64,000 bases of DNA from Bradyrhizobium australiense (GCF_013114825.1 NZ_JAAVLX010000002.1:248001-312000), one strand, 5' to 3'. Shown: positions 1 through 8,499, counted from the first letter of the stretch. The notes: generated from the sequence alone by a model not told the origin. Program-made: numbers and translations.

Positions 1-700
1 TCGCGGTTTGCTTGACGCCTTCCTTGGGCAGCCGCAGTTCGGCAGTGATCTCGGCCATGATCGCGACCGCGATCTCTGATGGCGACACCGCACCGATCGA
101 AAGCCCGATCGGTGCATGAATGCTCGCGATGTCGGCATCCGACGCGCCCTGCGCCTTCAGCCGCTCGGCGCGTTTGGCGTGGGTCTTTCGCGAGCCCAGC
201 GCGCCGATATAGAAGCAGTCGCGCTCGAACGCGTGCAGCAGCGCCGGGTCGTCGATCTTCGGATCATGCGTCAGCGCGACAAACGCCGTGTAGTGATCGA
301 TGTTGAGCGGCGGCAGCGCCACATCAGGCCATTCCGCGATCAGCGGCACGTCGGGAAAGCGTTCGGGGCTGGCGAACGCCGTGCGCGGATCAACCACCGT
401 CACGTCGTAATCGAGCGAACGTGCGAGCGGCGCCAGCGCCTGGCTGATATGGACTGCGCCGACAATGACAAGCCGTGCAGTCGGGGCGTAGACGTTGAGA
501 AACAGTTTCTTGCCGCCGCTCTCGACCATGCCGCTCTTGCCCATGCGGAGCTGCTTTGAAAGCTCGGCACCGAGCGGATCGGTCGCGATATCCTTGGCTT
601 TCACCAGCCGCTGATCGCCATTGGCGACGTCGGTGACCACGATGACCGGCCGGCGCGCGGCGCGCTCGGCATTGACCTGTGTGAGGGTTTCCAGCTTCAC
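1..700 (-). CDS. XdhC family protein, Rossmann-domain part (3' end outside window)
   Basis: XdhC/CoxI-type maturation factor, a family that helps insert or sulfurate the molybdenum cofactor of xanthine-dehydrogenase-like enzymes. I read it from a GTG at 700 whose bases overlap the TGA of the upstream gene (GTGA), an arrangement typical of translational coupling. The first codons give VKLETLTQVN. A Rossmann-like region follows (VIVGAVHISQALAPLA near residue 75, then VVDPRTAF), and a conserved ALGSRKTHAKRAERL block is seen towards the left edge. The XdhC N-terminal domain is encoded separately by the preceding 109-residue gene, so the usual two-domain protein is split. The stop codon lies beyond base 1. 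Confidence 0.85.
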   Translation of the reverse strand, partial: MKLETLTQVNAERAARRPVIVVTDVANGDQRLVKAKDIATDPLGAELSKQLRMGKSGMVESGGKKLFLNVYAPTARLVIVGAVHISQALAPLARSLDYDVTVVDPRTAFASPERFPDVPLIAEWPDVALPPLNIDHYTAFVALTHDPKIDDPALLHAFERDCFYIGALGSRKTHAKRAERLKAQGASDADIASIHAPIGLSIGAVSPSEIAVAIMAEITAELRLPKEGVKQTA

Positions 701-1026
701 GATTGACCCACCTTCTCGACGAAGACGCGGATGGTGCCGCCGCAGGACAGCCCGACATTCCAGGCGGTCTCGTCGGCAACGCCGAATTCGAGCATTTTGG
801 GCTTGCCGCTGGCGATCACATCCAGCGCTTCGGTCACGACGGCGCCTTCGACGCAGCCGCCGGAAACCGACCCCAAAAACGTGCCGTCATCATTGATGAC
901 GAGGCTTGAGCCGGCCGGCCTCGGGGCCGAGCCCCAGGTCTCGACCACGGTCGCGAGCGCCACGCCATGACCGGCCTTCTGCCAGTTCTCGGCGGCCTGC
1001 AGAATGTCTTCGTCGCGGTTGAGCAT
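697..1026 (-). CDS. XdhC/CoxI N-terminal domain protein
   Basis: A 109-residue protein holding only the XdhC/CoxI N-terminal domain: ALATVVETWGSAPRPAGSSL followed by GSVSGGCVEGAVV, a conserved glycine/cysteine-rich block, and a second cysteine in GLSCGGTIRVFVE. Family members assist molybdenum-cofactor maturation of hydroxylases. ATG at 1026 follows an AAAGGG ribosome site. It is 12 bases downstream of coxE and overlaps the next XdhC gene by four bases, so the two halves are probably translated together and may act as a pair. Confidence 0.88.
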   Translation of the reverse strand: MLNRDEDILQAAENWQKAGHGVALATVVETWGSAPRPAGSSLVINDDGTFLGSVSGGCVEGAVVTEALDVIASGKPKMLEFGVADETAWNVGLSCGGTIRVFVEKVGQS

Positions 1027-1038
1027 TTTGACGCCCTT

Positions 1039-2244
1039 TCAAGCTGCTGAGCGGATGCGGCTCATGTGATGCGGCGGCGGCGGCGCCGAAAGCGCCGCGA
1101 TCAGCCCTTCCATCGAGGTCAAGTTATGCACCGGGCGGAATTCGTCAACGTGCGGCAGCATCATTTTGATGCCCTGCGCCTTGGCCTCGAAGGCGCTATA
1201 GCGCAAAAGCGGGTTGAGCCAGATCAGGCGGCGGCAGGAGCGGTGCAGCCGGTCCATCTCGAAGGCGAGCTTGGCGTCCGCCTCGCGCTCCAGCCCGTCC
1301 GAGATCAGCAGCACGATGGCGCCCTGCCCGAGCACGCGGCGCCCCCACAATTTGTTGAAGCTGTGCAGCGAGGTGGCAATCCGGGTGCCGCCAGCCCAGT
1401 CTTCCACCGAGGACGAACAGCTCGCCAAGGCTTCGTCGGGATCCTTTGCCCGCAGCGCCCGCGTCACGTTGGTGAGGCGGGTGCCGAACAGGAACACCGA
1501 GACGCGCTTGCGCGCGTCGGTGATGGCATGGAGGAAATGCAGGAACAGGCGGGTATATTCGCTCATCGATCCAGAGATATCCAGGAGCGCCACGATCGGC
1601 GCCGGCTTCTCAATCCTGCCGAGCTTTCGGATGTCGATGATCTCGCCGCCGGTGCGCAAGGAGCTGCGCAGGGTGCGGCGCATGTCGAGGCGAAGCCCCT
1701 TGGCATCGGGCTGGTAGCGGCGGGTGCGCAGCTCCGCCTGCGGCAGCTTCATATTGGCGATAGCGCGGGTGACTTCGGCGATCTCGGCCGCGCTCATCTG
1801 CGCAAAGTCTTTCTTCTGCAGGATCTCCTTGTCGGAGACCGACAGTTTCAATTCCTGCTGCTGCTCGTGCTGCGTCTCATCGCGCATCGAGGGCTGCGCC
1901 ATCGCCTCCTGCACGCGGCGCGAGGCCGGTCGCGGCTTCTTTTTGGCGTGATCCGGCAGCGGCACCGAATCCAACATGTGCTTCCAGTCCTCGGCGGCGC
2001 GGAAGAACAGGTCGAAGGCTTGGGCGAAGATCAGCATATGCTCATGGCGCTTGACGAAGATCGCCTCCAGCGTGGCGTAGACGTCGGCGCGGTTGCCGAT
2101 TTCGATTGCTTGCAGCGCGTCGAGTGCGTCGATCACCGCGCCGGGGCCGACGGGAATGCCGGCGGCGCGGAGCGCGCGGGCGAAGCCGACGACGTTGTCG
2201 GCCATGTGGCCGGTCGGGGGATTGAGGTGGTCGATGGTGGTCAT
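1039..2244 (-). CDS. coxE: CoxE-like VWA domain protein
   Basis: A 401-residue protein of the CoxE family (von Willebrand factor A fold), an accessory partner of the MoxR-type ATPase CoxD in maturing the Mo/Cu or Mo centre of CO-dehydrogenase-like enzymes. A MIDAS metal-binding motif (ALLDISGSMSEYTR, around residue 222) is intact, with later VWA elements GGTRIATSL and VLLISDGLER. The N-terminal half (MADNVVGFARALRAAGIPVG) is the family's helical region. Start ATG at 2244 has a GAGAGG site upstream. It follows coxD after a 145-base gap filled by a palindromic repeat, and precedes the XdhC genes by 12 bases. Confidence 0.9.
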   Translation of the reverse strand: MTTIDHLNPPTGHMADNVVGFARALRAAGIPVGPGAVIDALDALQAIEIGNRADVYATLEAIFVKRHEHMLIFAQAFDLFFRAAEDWKHMLDSVPLPDHAKKKPRPASRRVQEAMAQPSMRDETQHEQQQELKLSVSDKEILQKKDFAQMSAAEIAEVTRAIANMKLPQAELRTRRYQPDAKGLRLDMRRTLRSSLRTGGEIIDIRKLGRIEKPAPIVALLDISGSMSEYTRLFLHFLHAITDARKRVSVFLFGTRLTNVTRALRAKDPDEALASCSSSVEDWAGGTRIATSLHSFNKLWGRRVLGQGAIVLLISDGLEREADAKLAFEMDRLHRSCRRLIWLNPLLRYSAFEAKAQGIKMMLPHVDEFRPVHNLTSMEGLIAALSAPPPPHHMSRIRSAA

Positions 2245-2261
2245 GGTGCGCTAACCTCTCC

Positions 2262-2364
2262 GTCATTCCGGGATGGTGCGTTAGCACCAGACCCGGAATC
2301 TCGAGATTCTCAGGTGCACAATTGCGCACCGTAGTTCGATGCTGCGCATCGCCCCAGAATGACG
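2262..2364. repeat. palindromic intergenic repeat, GTCATTCCGGGATGG family
   Basis: The element opens with GTCATTCCGGGATGGTGCG and closes with an approximate reverse complement ending CAGAATGACGG, with inner palindromes including TCTCGAGA. Related copies lie at 45809-45891 and 61120-61220. It sits between coxD and coxE and could form a hairpin in the shared mRNA. Confidence 0.85.
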
Positions 2365-2389
2365 GCGCGTGCTGTCACGCCGCGCGAAA

Positions 2390-3298
2390 CTAATCTTCGC
2401 TCGTCGCGTCCTTCAAAACCTTTTGCAGCGTGTCGCCCTGCATCCGCGCGATGTCGTCCTGGTACTTCAACAGCGCGCCGAGCGTGTCGCCGACCAGTTG
2501 CGGCGTCAGCGAGCGGGCGTCGAGCTCGGTCAGGGCGGTGGCCCAGTCGATGGTCTCCGCAACGCCCGGCGATTTGTAGAAATCCTGGTCGCGCAGCGCC
2601 TGCACGAAGTGGACGACCTGCTGAGAGAGTTTCGCAGAAATGCCCGGCACGCGCGACTTGACGATCGCAAGCTCCCGCTCGGCCTCGGGGTAATCGACCC
2701 AGTGATAGAGGCAGCGGCGCTTCAGCGCGTCATGGATCTCGCGGGTGCGGTTCGAGGTGATGATGACGATCGGCGGGTGCGGCGCCTTGATGGTGCCGAA
2801 TTCAGGGATCGTGACCTGGAAGTCGCTGAGGATTTCGAGAAGATACGCCTCGAACGCCTCGTCGGCCCGGTCGAGTTCGTCGATCAGGAGCACCGGCGCT
2901 CCGGCGACGTCTGGCTCCAGTGCCTGCAGCAGCGGGCGCTTGATCAGGAAGCGTTCAGCGAAAATATCCGACGACAATTGCTCGCGATCGGTGTCACCGG
3001 CGGCTTCCGCCAGCCGGATCGCGATCATCTGCGCCGCACTGCTCCACTCGTAGACGGCGGAGGCAACGTCGAGACCCTCGTAGCATTGCAGGCGGATCAG
3101 CTTGCGCCCCAGCGCCGCCGACAGAACCTTCGCGATTTCGGTCTTGCCGACACCCGCCTCGCCTTCGAGAAACAGCGGCCGGCCCATGCGCAGCGACAGA
3201 TAGGTCACCGTCGCCAGCGACCGCTCGGCGAGATAGCCGCGCGAGGTCAATAGCTCCAGCATCCCATCGACGGATTTGGGTAGCGTCGATGCACTCAT
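2390..3298 (-). CDS. coxD: CoxD-like MoxR-family AAA+ ATPase
   Basis: A 302-residue MoxR AAA+ ATPase; CoxD proteins act as chaperones in building the active site of CO-dehydrogenase-type hydroxylases, working with a VWA partner (here CoxE). Walker A GEAGVGKT is at residues 46-53 and Walker B VLLIDELDRADEA near 130; ITSNRTREIHDALKRRC gives the sensor and arginine-finger region. I start at ATG 3298 (MSASTLPK), because the longer frame from 3364 would run into coxM's end. It lies 37 bases after coxM and before coxE. Confidence 0.92.
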   Translation of the reverse strand: MSASTLPKSVDGMLELLTSRGYLAERSLATVTYLSLRMGRPLFLEGEAGVGKTEIAKVLSAALGRKLIRLQCYEGLDVASAVYEWSSAAQMIAIRLAEAAGDTDREQLSSDIFAERFLIKRPLLQALEPDVAGAPVLLIDELDRADEAFEAYLLEILSDFQVTIPEFGTIKAPHPPIVIITSNRTREIHDALKRRCLYHWVDYPEAERELAIVKSRVPGISAKLSQQVVHFVQALRDQDFYKSPGVAETIDWATALTELDARSLTPQLVGDTLGALLKYQDDIARMQGDTLQKVLKDATSED

Positions 3299-3335
3299 GG
3301 GATAGCCAATCTTAATGAGCCGGAAAGCGGCAAAC

Positions 3336-4139
3336 CTACTTCGCCGTCGCGGCTTCGACGGCACGGCGGGCCAGGACGCCGATCAGATGTGCGCGGTATT
3401 CGGCGCTGCCGTGCAGATCGCTGTTCAGTCCCTCCGGCGATACCGAGATGCCGTCGAGCACCTTGTGCGAAAAACGCTTCTTCAGCGCTTCCTCGAACGC
3501 GGTGGCGCGGAACACGCCTTCAGAGCCCGCGCCGGTGACGGCGACGCGCACGTCGGAAGGACGCTTGGCAACGAACACGCCGACCAACGCATAACGCGAG
3601 GCCTGGTTGCGGAATTTGACGTAAGCCGCCTTCTTCGGCAGCGGGAACATAACCTTGGTGATAATCTCGTCATTTTCCAGCGCCGTCGTGAACAGGCCCT
3701 GGAAAAATTCCTCCGCCTTGAGGCGGCGCTTGTTGGTGACGATGGTGGCGCCAAGCGCGAGCACAGCCGCGGGGTAGTCCGCCGTCGGGTCATTATTGGC
3801 AAGCGAGCCGCCGATCGTGCCCTTGTGGCGCACTGCGGGATCGCCGATTCCGCCGGCGAGTTCGGCGAGCGCCGGAATGGCTTCGCCGACGATCGGCGAC
3901 GTCGCGACATCGGCATGCTTGGCAGTCGCGCCGATCACCAGCGAACGGCCCTTCATCTCGATGACGTCGAGCCCTTCGATATGGGAGAGATCGATCAGAT
4001 GCGGCGGGCTGGCTAGCCGCTGTTTCATGACGGGCACCAGCGTGTGGCCGCCGGCGATCACCTTGGCGTCTTCGTTCTTCACCAGGAGGTTGGCGGCCTG
4101 CCGCACGGTCGCCGGCCGATGATATTTGAATTCGTACAT
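3336..4139 (-). CDS. coxM: CoxM-like FAD-binding medium subunit of molybdenum hydroxylase
   Basis: A 267-residue medium subunit of the xanthine dehydrogenase/CO dehydrogenase family. It carries FAD, which passes electrons from the Fe-S subunit. FAD-contacting motifs are intact: VIAGGHTLVPVMKQRL near residue 32 and TIGGSLANNDPTADYPAA near residue 105. ATG 4139 (MYEFKYHRP) has an AGGAAG ribosome site six bases upstream. The longer frame to 4286 has no family similarity in its first 49 residues. It follows coxS by 52 bases, leaving no room for the large subunit between them. Confidence 0.92.
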   Translation of the reverse strand: MYEFKYHRPATVRQAANLLVKNEDAKVIAGGHTLVPVMKQRLASPPHLIDLSHIEGLDVIEMKGRSLVIGATAKHADVATSPIVGEAIPALAELAGGIGDPAVRHKGTIGGSLANNDPTADYPAAVLALGATIVTNKRRLKAEEFFQGLFTTALENDEIITKVMFPLPKKAAYVKFRNQASRYALVGVFVAKRPSDVRVAVTGAGSEGVFRATAFEEALKKRFSHKVLDGISVSPEGLNSDLHGSAEYRAHLIGVLARRAVEAATAK

Positions 4140-4191
4140 GAGAACTTCCTGATCGCGGGTCGCGATGAAATCGATTAAGCGAGGTCGGACT

Positions 4192-4677
4192 TTAAGCCAG
4201 ATCAGACTTGGCCATCGCCTTGGCGCCAGCGGCGATCGAGGCAACGATGTTCTGATAGCCGGTACAACGGCAAAGATTGCCTTCAAGCTCTTCGCGAATG
4301 ACGTGGTCTGACAAATCGTGGCCCTTGCGATGCACCAGATCGACCGCGGTCATGATCATGCCGGGGGTGCAGAAGCCGCATTGCAGGCCATGGTGCTCAC
4401 GGAACGCCTCCTGCATCGGGTGCAGCGGCGCGCCGTCGGGCGCCAGGCCCTCGATGGTACGGACCTCGTGGCCGTCAGCCATGACTGCGAGCGTGGTGCA
4501 GGACTTGACCGCCCTGCCGTCGAGATGCACGACGCAGGCGCCGCACTGCGAGGTGTCGCAGCCGACATGGGTGCCCGTCAGCCGGAGATTTTCCCGCAGA
4601 AACTGGACCAGAAGGGTACGGGGATCGACGTTGGCGTTTACGGGATTACCGTTCACGATCAGGGAAATCTTGGCCAT
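4192..4677 (-). CDS. coxS: CoxS-like [2Fe-2S] small subunit of molybdenum hydroxylase
   Basis: A 161-residue small subunit with two [2Fe-2S] clusters. The plant-ferredoxin-type site has C40, C45, C48 and C60 ([18 protein letters not shown]). The second, helical-domain site has C100, C103, C136 and C138 ([12 protein letters not shown] and [10 protein letters not shown]). All eight ligands are present, so it should be functional. ATG 4677 ([10 protein letters not shown]) follows AGAGAG. It is separated from coxG by about 195 bases and directly precedes coxM. Confidence 0.94.
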   Translation of the reverse strand: MAKISLIVNGNPVNANVDPRTLLVQFLRENLRLTGTHVGCDTSQCGACVVHLDGRAVKSCTTLAVMADGHEVRTIEGLAPDGAPLHPMQEAFREHHGLQCGFCTPGMIMTAVDLVHRKGHDLSDHVIREELEGNLCRCTGYQNIVASIAAGAKAMAKSDLA

Positions 4678-4872
4678 CAGCACTCTCTTGGGCTGCACCG
4701 CCGGATGTACCGGCAACGCAGGCGTTTATAGTCATTCCAAAGCCCATAATATGGGCCATCCCGCTAATGAGCAACCTCAGGAGCCCCTCGCCTGGGGCAT
4801 GGCCTGAGTGACTTGACGGGCGTGTTCGACCAGGGCCGGCGCGCAGGAATCAGCCTTAAGGCAGCCTCAAGA

Positions 4873-5319
4873 TCAGCCTTGCACGGCCTTGCCGAAATTG
4901 GCGAAGAATTCGTCGGCCAGCTTCTTGGCCGCGCCATTGATCAGCCGCTGTCCGAGCTGGGCCAGCTTGCCGCCGATCTGCGCCTCGACGTTGTAGCTTA
5001 GGAGCGTGCCGCCATCCTTTTCGGACAGCGCCACCGTGGCGCCGCCCTTGGCGAAGCCGGCGACACCGCCCTCGCCTTCGCCCGAGATCTTGTAGCCGTT
5101 GGGCGGGTCGAGATCGCTCAGCATGACCTTGCCCTTGAAGCGGGCGGAGACCGGTCCGACCTTCATTTTGGCGGTGGCGCGGAAGCCGTTGTCCTCGGTC
5201 TTTTCCAGCTCCTCGCAGCCGGGGATGCAGGCCTTCAGCACTTCCGGATCGTTCAGTTTGGCCCACACGGCCTCGCGCGACGCCGCAAGCTGGACTTCGC
5301 CGTTCATTGTCATGGCCAT
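4873..5319 (-). CDS. coxG: CoxG-like SRPBCC family protein
   Basis: A 148-residue CoxG (carbon monoxide dehydrogenase subunit G) protein of the SRPBCC/START-like fold, proposed to recruit the enzyme to the membrane. Family signatures are NGEVQLAASREAVWAKLNDP at the N-terminus, IPGCEELEK, and the glycine-rich SGEGEGGVAGFAKGGATV. ATG 5319 is preceded by a strong GGAGG; in-frame ATGs at 5313 and 5307 are alternatives. It is the first gene of the minus-strand cox-like cluster, divergent from pcaB with 168 bases between. Confidence 0.9.
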   Translation of the reverse strand: MAMTMNGEVQLAASREAVWAKLNDPEVLKACIPGCEELEKTEDNGFRATAKMKVGPVSARFKGKVMLSDLDPPNGYKISGEGEGGVAGFAKGGATVALSEKDGGTLLSYNVEAQIGGKLAQLGQRLINGAAKKLADEFFANFGKAVQG

Positions 5320-5487
5320 GGGGGGTGCCTCCTCGATCGCGTCAACCTGATAGACCCCAAGTAAAGCACGCCCGGGCCAAAAGGAAGGCCGGCTGGCGCG
5401 ATGAGCAATGCATATTCGCAACCGCAGCAGGCGCGAACCCGACAAGGGGCATTGGCATTGACCGGCCGGAATGGTTAGGTCGCGCCA

Positions 5488-6843
5488 ATGAGCACGTCCC
5501 TCTCCCCTTTGCTTGCCCCGATGCTGTCGAGCGCAGCGATGCGCACGATTTGCGACGATATGGCAAGTCTGCAGAACATGCTGGATTTCGAGGCCGCGCT
5601 AGCGCGCGCGGAAGGCTCGCTCGGGGTGATTCCGGCAAGCGCGGCCGACCCGATTACCAGCGCGTGCCGGGCCGAATCATTCGACATCGCCGCATTGGCT
5701 GACGCGGTGACCAAGGCTGGCAATCTCGCGATCCCCCTCGTCAAGGCGCTGACCGCAAATGTCGCCAAATCGGATGCCGCGGCGGCACGCTACGTGCATT
5801 GGGGCGCGACCAGCCAGGACGTCATCGATACCGCCGCCATGCTCGGCCTTCGCGCCGGCATCGATGCACTGCTCGCCGACATCAATCGCGCGATCGCAGG
5901 CTTTGCCAAACTGGCGCGTCAGCACCGCCACACCGCAGTCGTCGCCCGCACCTGGCTGCAGCATGCGCTGCCGATGCCGTTCGGGCTGAAGCTCGCCGAA
6001 TACGCCGCGGCGCTGCACCGCTCCAAGCTGCGGCTGCAGCGCGTGCGCAGCGAGGCGCTGGCGCTGCAATTTGGCGGCGCGGCCGGCACGCTCGCAGCCC
6101 TCGGTAATAAGGGATTGGCGGTCGCGGAGAGACTAGCACGGGAACTAAACCTCCCCCTATCCGACGCGCCCTGGCACACCCACCGCGACCGCATCGCGGA
6201 AGCGGCCTCTGTATTCGCGATTCTCGCGGGCACTTGCGGCAAGATTGCGCGCGACGTTTCGCTGATGATGCAGACCGATGTCGGCGAAGCGTTCGAGCCG
6301 TCTGGCGAAGGCCGCGGCGGCTCCTCCACCATGCCGCACAAGCGCAATCCGGTGGCGGCAGCCAGCGCGCTCGCCGCGGCGACCATGGCGCCCAATCTCG
6401 CCGCCACGATCTTTGCGGCGCAGGTGCAGGATCACGAGCGCAGCGCCGGTCCGTGGCATGCGGAATGGCCAACGCTACCGACGCTGCTGCTCGTCACCTC
6501 GGGCGCGCTTGCGGCCATTGTGGATATCGCGGAAGGGCTGGAAGTCGACGCCGCGCGCATGCGGGCCAATCTCGACGCGACCGATGGGCTGATCATGGCC
6601 GAGGCGGTGGCGATGGCGCTGGCCGAAAAGATCGGCAAGAGCGACGCGCATCATCTGGTCGAAGCCGCCAGCAAGAAGGCGGTCAAGGACAAGAATCATC
6701 TGCGCGATGTGCTGCGAGAGGATGCGAACGTCACCGCACATCTCGGCGCCGACGAGATTGAAAAGCTGTTCGAGCCGATGGCCTATCAGGGAGCTTCGCA
6801 AGCCCTGATCGACCGTTTGCTAGCTTCGCTGGGCAAAGCGTAA
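5488..6843 (+). CDS. pcaB: 3-carboxy-cis,cis-muconate cycloisomerase
   Basis: A 451-residue member of the fumarase/argininosuccinase superfamily. PcaB lactonises 3-carboxy-cis,cis-muconate to 4-carboxymuconolactone in the protocatechuate branch of the beta-ketoadipate pathway. The superfamily signature GGSSTMPHKRNPVAA lies near residue 278, and HWGATSQDVIDTA near residue 107 is the typical class-specific block. That pcaD and pcaC follow makes PcaB far more likely than the paralogous purB, which is present separately at 39159. Start ATG 5488 is divergent from coxG. Confidence 0.93.
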   Translation: MSTSLSPLLAPMLSSAAMRTICDDMASLQNMLDFEAALARAEGSLGVIPASAADPITSACRAESFDIAALADAVTKAGNLAIPLVKALTANVAKSDAAAARYVHWGATSQDVIDTAAMLGLRAGIDALLADINRAIAGFAKLARQHRHTAVVARTWLQHALPMPFGLKLAEYAAALHRSKLRLQRVRSEALALQFGGAAGTLAALGNKGLAVAERLARELNLPLSDAPWHTHRDRIAEAASVFAILAGTCGKIARDVSLMMQTDVGEAFEPSGEGRGGSSTMPHKRNPVAAASALAAATMAPNLAATIFAAQVQDHERSAGPWHAEWPTLPTLLLVTSGALAAIVDIAEGLEVDAARMRANLDATDGLIMAEAVAMALAEKIGKSDAHHLVEAASKKAVKDKNHLRDVLREDANVTAHLGADEIEKLFEPMAYQGASQALIDRLLASLGKA

Positions 6844-6867
6844 TGTTGCCGACGAATCTCTCCGAAT

Positions 6868-6954
6868 GTCATTGCCGGGCTTGACCCGGCAATCCATCGT
6901 CCAGGATAGATTCAATTTTTAAGATGGATGCGCGGGTCAAGCCCGCGCATGACG
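6868..6954. repeat. palindromic repeat with two hairpins between pcaB and pcaD
   Basis: Two G+C-rich hairpins are visible: TTGCCGGG/CCCGGCAA (6871-6892) and GCGCGGG/CCCGCGC (about 6930-6948), bounded by GTCATTG and GCATGACG as outer ends. The structure fits a REP/BIME-like element within the pca operon. Confidence 0.85.
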
Positions 6955-6968
6955 AGGGAACAAAACCC

Positions 6969-7751
6969 ATGCCGATGATCGACGCCGACGGTTGCCTGCT
7001 CAACGTATCCGTCGAAGGCCGCGACGGCGGACCGACGCTGATGCTGTCGAATTCGCTGGGCTCGACCATGCAGATGTGGGAGCCGCAGATGAAGGCGCTG
7101 ACGCAGATGTTCCGCGTCATCCGCTACGACCGGCGCGGCCATGGCAAGTCGAACGTGCCGCCAGGGCCCTACTCGCTGGAGCGTTTCGGCCGTGACGTGC
7201 TGGCGATCCTCGACGATCTCAACATCGCGCGGACGCATTGGTGCGGCCTGTCGATGGGAGGCATGGTCGGGCAATGGCTGGGCGCCAACGCACCCGACAG
7301 GTTTGGCAAGATCATCCTGGCCAATACCACCTGCCATTACCCGGACCCGACGCGCTGGCATGACCGCATCAAGGCGGTGACGCAAGGCGGCATCGCCGCG
7401 GTGGCCGATACCGTCATAGCCGGCTGGCTGACGGCGGACTTTCGTGAGCGCGAGCCACAAATCACCGCCAACATGAAGGCGATGATGCTGACCACGCCGG
7501 TCGAGGGCTACATCGCCTGCTGCGAGGCGCTGTCGACGCTCGATCAGCGCGAGCTGCTGCCCAAGATCAAGAGCCCGACGCTGGTGATCACCGGACGTCA
7601 CGACATATCGACGACAGTTGCGGACGCCGAATTCATGCGAAGCCGGATTCCCGGCGCGAGCATGACAATCCTCGATGCCGCGCATATTTCGAATGTCGAG
7701 CAGCCGCACGCCTTCACCGACGCGGTGATCGGCTTCCTGACGCAACGGTAG
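6969..7751 (+). CDS. pcaD: 3-oxoadipate enol-lactonase
   Basis: A 260-residue alpha/beta hydrolase that opens 3-oxoadipate enol-lactone to 3-oxoadipate. The nucleophile elbow CGLSMGGMVGQWLG (G-x-S-x-G), the RYDRRGHGKS strand-helix block and the C-terminal DAAHISNVEQP histidine are present, so the Ser-Asp-His triad can be assigned (Asp in TGRHDIST). I start at ATG 6969 behind GAGGGA; an upstream in-frame ATG at 6924 lies in the palindromic repeat and encodes no family sequence. It stands between pcaB and pcaC, as expected for the pathway. Confidence 0.93.
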   Translation: MPMIDADGCLLNVSVEGRDGGPTLMLSNSLGSTMQMWEPQMKALTQMFRVIRYDRRGHGKSNVPPGPYSLERFGRDVLAILDDLNIARTHWCGLSMGGMVGQWLGANAPDRFGKIILANTTCHYPDPTRWHDRIKAVTQGGIAAVADTVIAGWLTADFREREPQITANMKAMMLTTPVEGYIACCEALSTLDQRELLPKIKSPTLVITGRHDISTTVADAEFMRSRIPGASMTILDAAHISNVEQPHAFTDAVIGFLTQR

Positions 7752-7768
7752 TTACCGCAACCAAGGAC

Positions 7769-7842
7769 GTCATCGCGAGCGAAGCGAAGCAATCCGCTCG
7801 CGGATACATGGATTGCTTCGTCGCTTGGCTCCTCGCAATGAC
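7769..7842. repeat. palindromic repeat GTCATCGCGAGCGAAGCGAAGCA family
   Basis: Imperfect inverted repeat: GTCATCGCGAGCGAAGCGA at the left pairs with TCGTCGCTTGGCTCCTCGCAATGAC at the right. It lies between pcaD and pcaC and ends only a few bases before the pcaC ribosome-binding site, so its hairpin may affect pcaC translation. Confidence 0.85.
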
Positions 7843-7858
7843 AGGGAGAGATCTTACC

Positions 7859-8251
7859 ATGGACGACAACCAACGCCGCGATGAGGGTATGGCCCAGCGC
7901 CGCAAGGTGCTCGGCGATGAATGGGTCGACAAGTCGATCAAGAACCGCAACGCATTCAACACCGAGTTCCAGGACCTGATCACGCGCTATGCATGGGGCG
8001 ATATCTGGACCCGGCCGCATTTCGACCATCGCACCCGCCGCGTGCTCGTGATCGGCACCATGGTGGCGCTGGGACAGTGGGATGAATTCCGCCTGCACGT
8101 GCGCGCAGCGCTCGCCGAAGGCGGCTTCACGCCTGACGACATCAAGGAAATCCTGCTGCAGCAGGCGATCTATTGCGGCGTGCCGGCGGCCAATCACGCC
8201 ATCAAGGAGGCGAACGCGATCATCGCCGAACTAGGTTTGCTGAAGAGCTAG
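7859..8251 (+). CDS. pcaC: 4-carboxymuconolactone decarboxylase
   Basis: A 130-residue PcaC of the CMD/AhpD-like fold, converting 4-carboxymuconolactone to 3-oxoadipate enol-lactone. Characteristic features are RYAWGDIWTRP near residue 42, the DHRTRRVLVIGTMVALGQWDE block, and EVLLQQAIYCGVPAAN-type sequence (ILLQQAIYCGVPAANHA) near the C-terminus. ATG 7859 follows AGGGAGAG; the longer frame from 7808 reads through the repeat element. It is last in pcaBDC. The ring-cleaving dioxygenase genes pcaGH are not in the window. Confidence 0.93.
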   Translation: MDDNQRRDEGMAQRRKVLGDEWVDKSIKNRNAFNTEFQDLITRYAWGDIWTRPHFDHRTRRVLVIGTMVALGQWDEFRLHVRAALAEGGFTPDDIKEILLQQAIYCGVPAANHAIKEANAIIAELGLLKS

Positions 8252-8294
8252 CTTGGCATCGCGATGGCGGTAGGCACTCATCTTGGCCGGGCTC

Positions 8295-8353
8295 GCCTGC
8301 CTCTAATAAATCCAGTTTTCGAAAGCCTGCCTCTAGTGATCCATTTTTCGAAA
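8295..8353 (+). repeat. two-copy direct repeat of about 30 bp
   Basis: GCCTGCCTCTAATAAATCC...TTTTCGAAA (8295-8324) is followed directly by GCCTGCCTCTAGTGATCC...TTTTCGAAA (8325-8353). The copies differ at a few positions. It lies in the noncoding gap after pcaC; function unknown. Confidence 0.75.
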
Positions 8354-8374
8354 GAAGATGAATAGCCGAGCACT

Positions 8375-8499
8375 CGTGTCCCGGACGCGGCGCGGCACGA
8401 AGTGACGCGACGCAGAGCCGGGATCCAGGTGGCGGCTGCATCGGGGGCCCGGCTGTGCGGCGCACCGCCAACAGGTGCTGCGCCGCGTCCGGGACACGA
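8375..8499. repeat. palindromic repeat with CGTGTCCCGGACGCGG ends
   Basis: Outer ends CGTGTCCCGGACGCGGCG and CGCCGCGTCCGGGACACG are near-perfect reverse complements, enclosing further G+C-rich sequence. A diverged relative lies between livG and livF (12211-12330). The 8252-8588 gap contains this, the direct repeat and a terminator, and no gene. Confidence 0.88.

Noticed and set aside
1066..2334. 422-codon plus-strand frame opposite coxE
   Set aside because: It mirrors the real coxE gene; its composition is Arg/His/Asp-rich shadow sequence without domains.
8295..8353. Possible mini CRISPR array
   Set aside because: Only two adjacent copies with no spacer between them and no cas genes.
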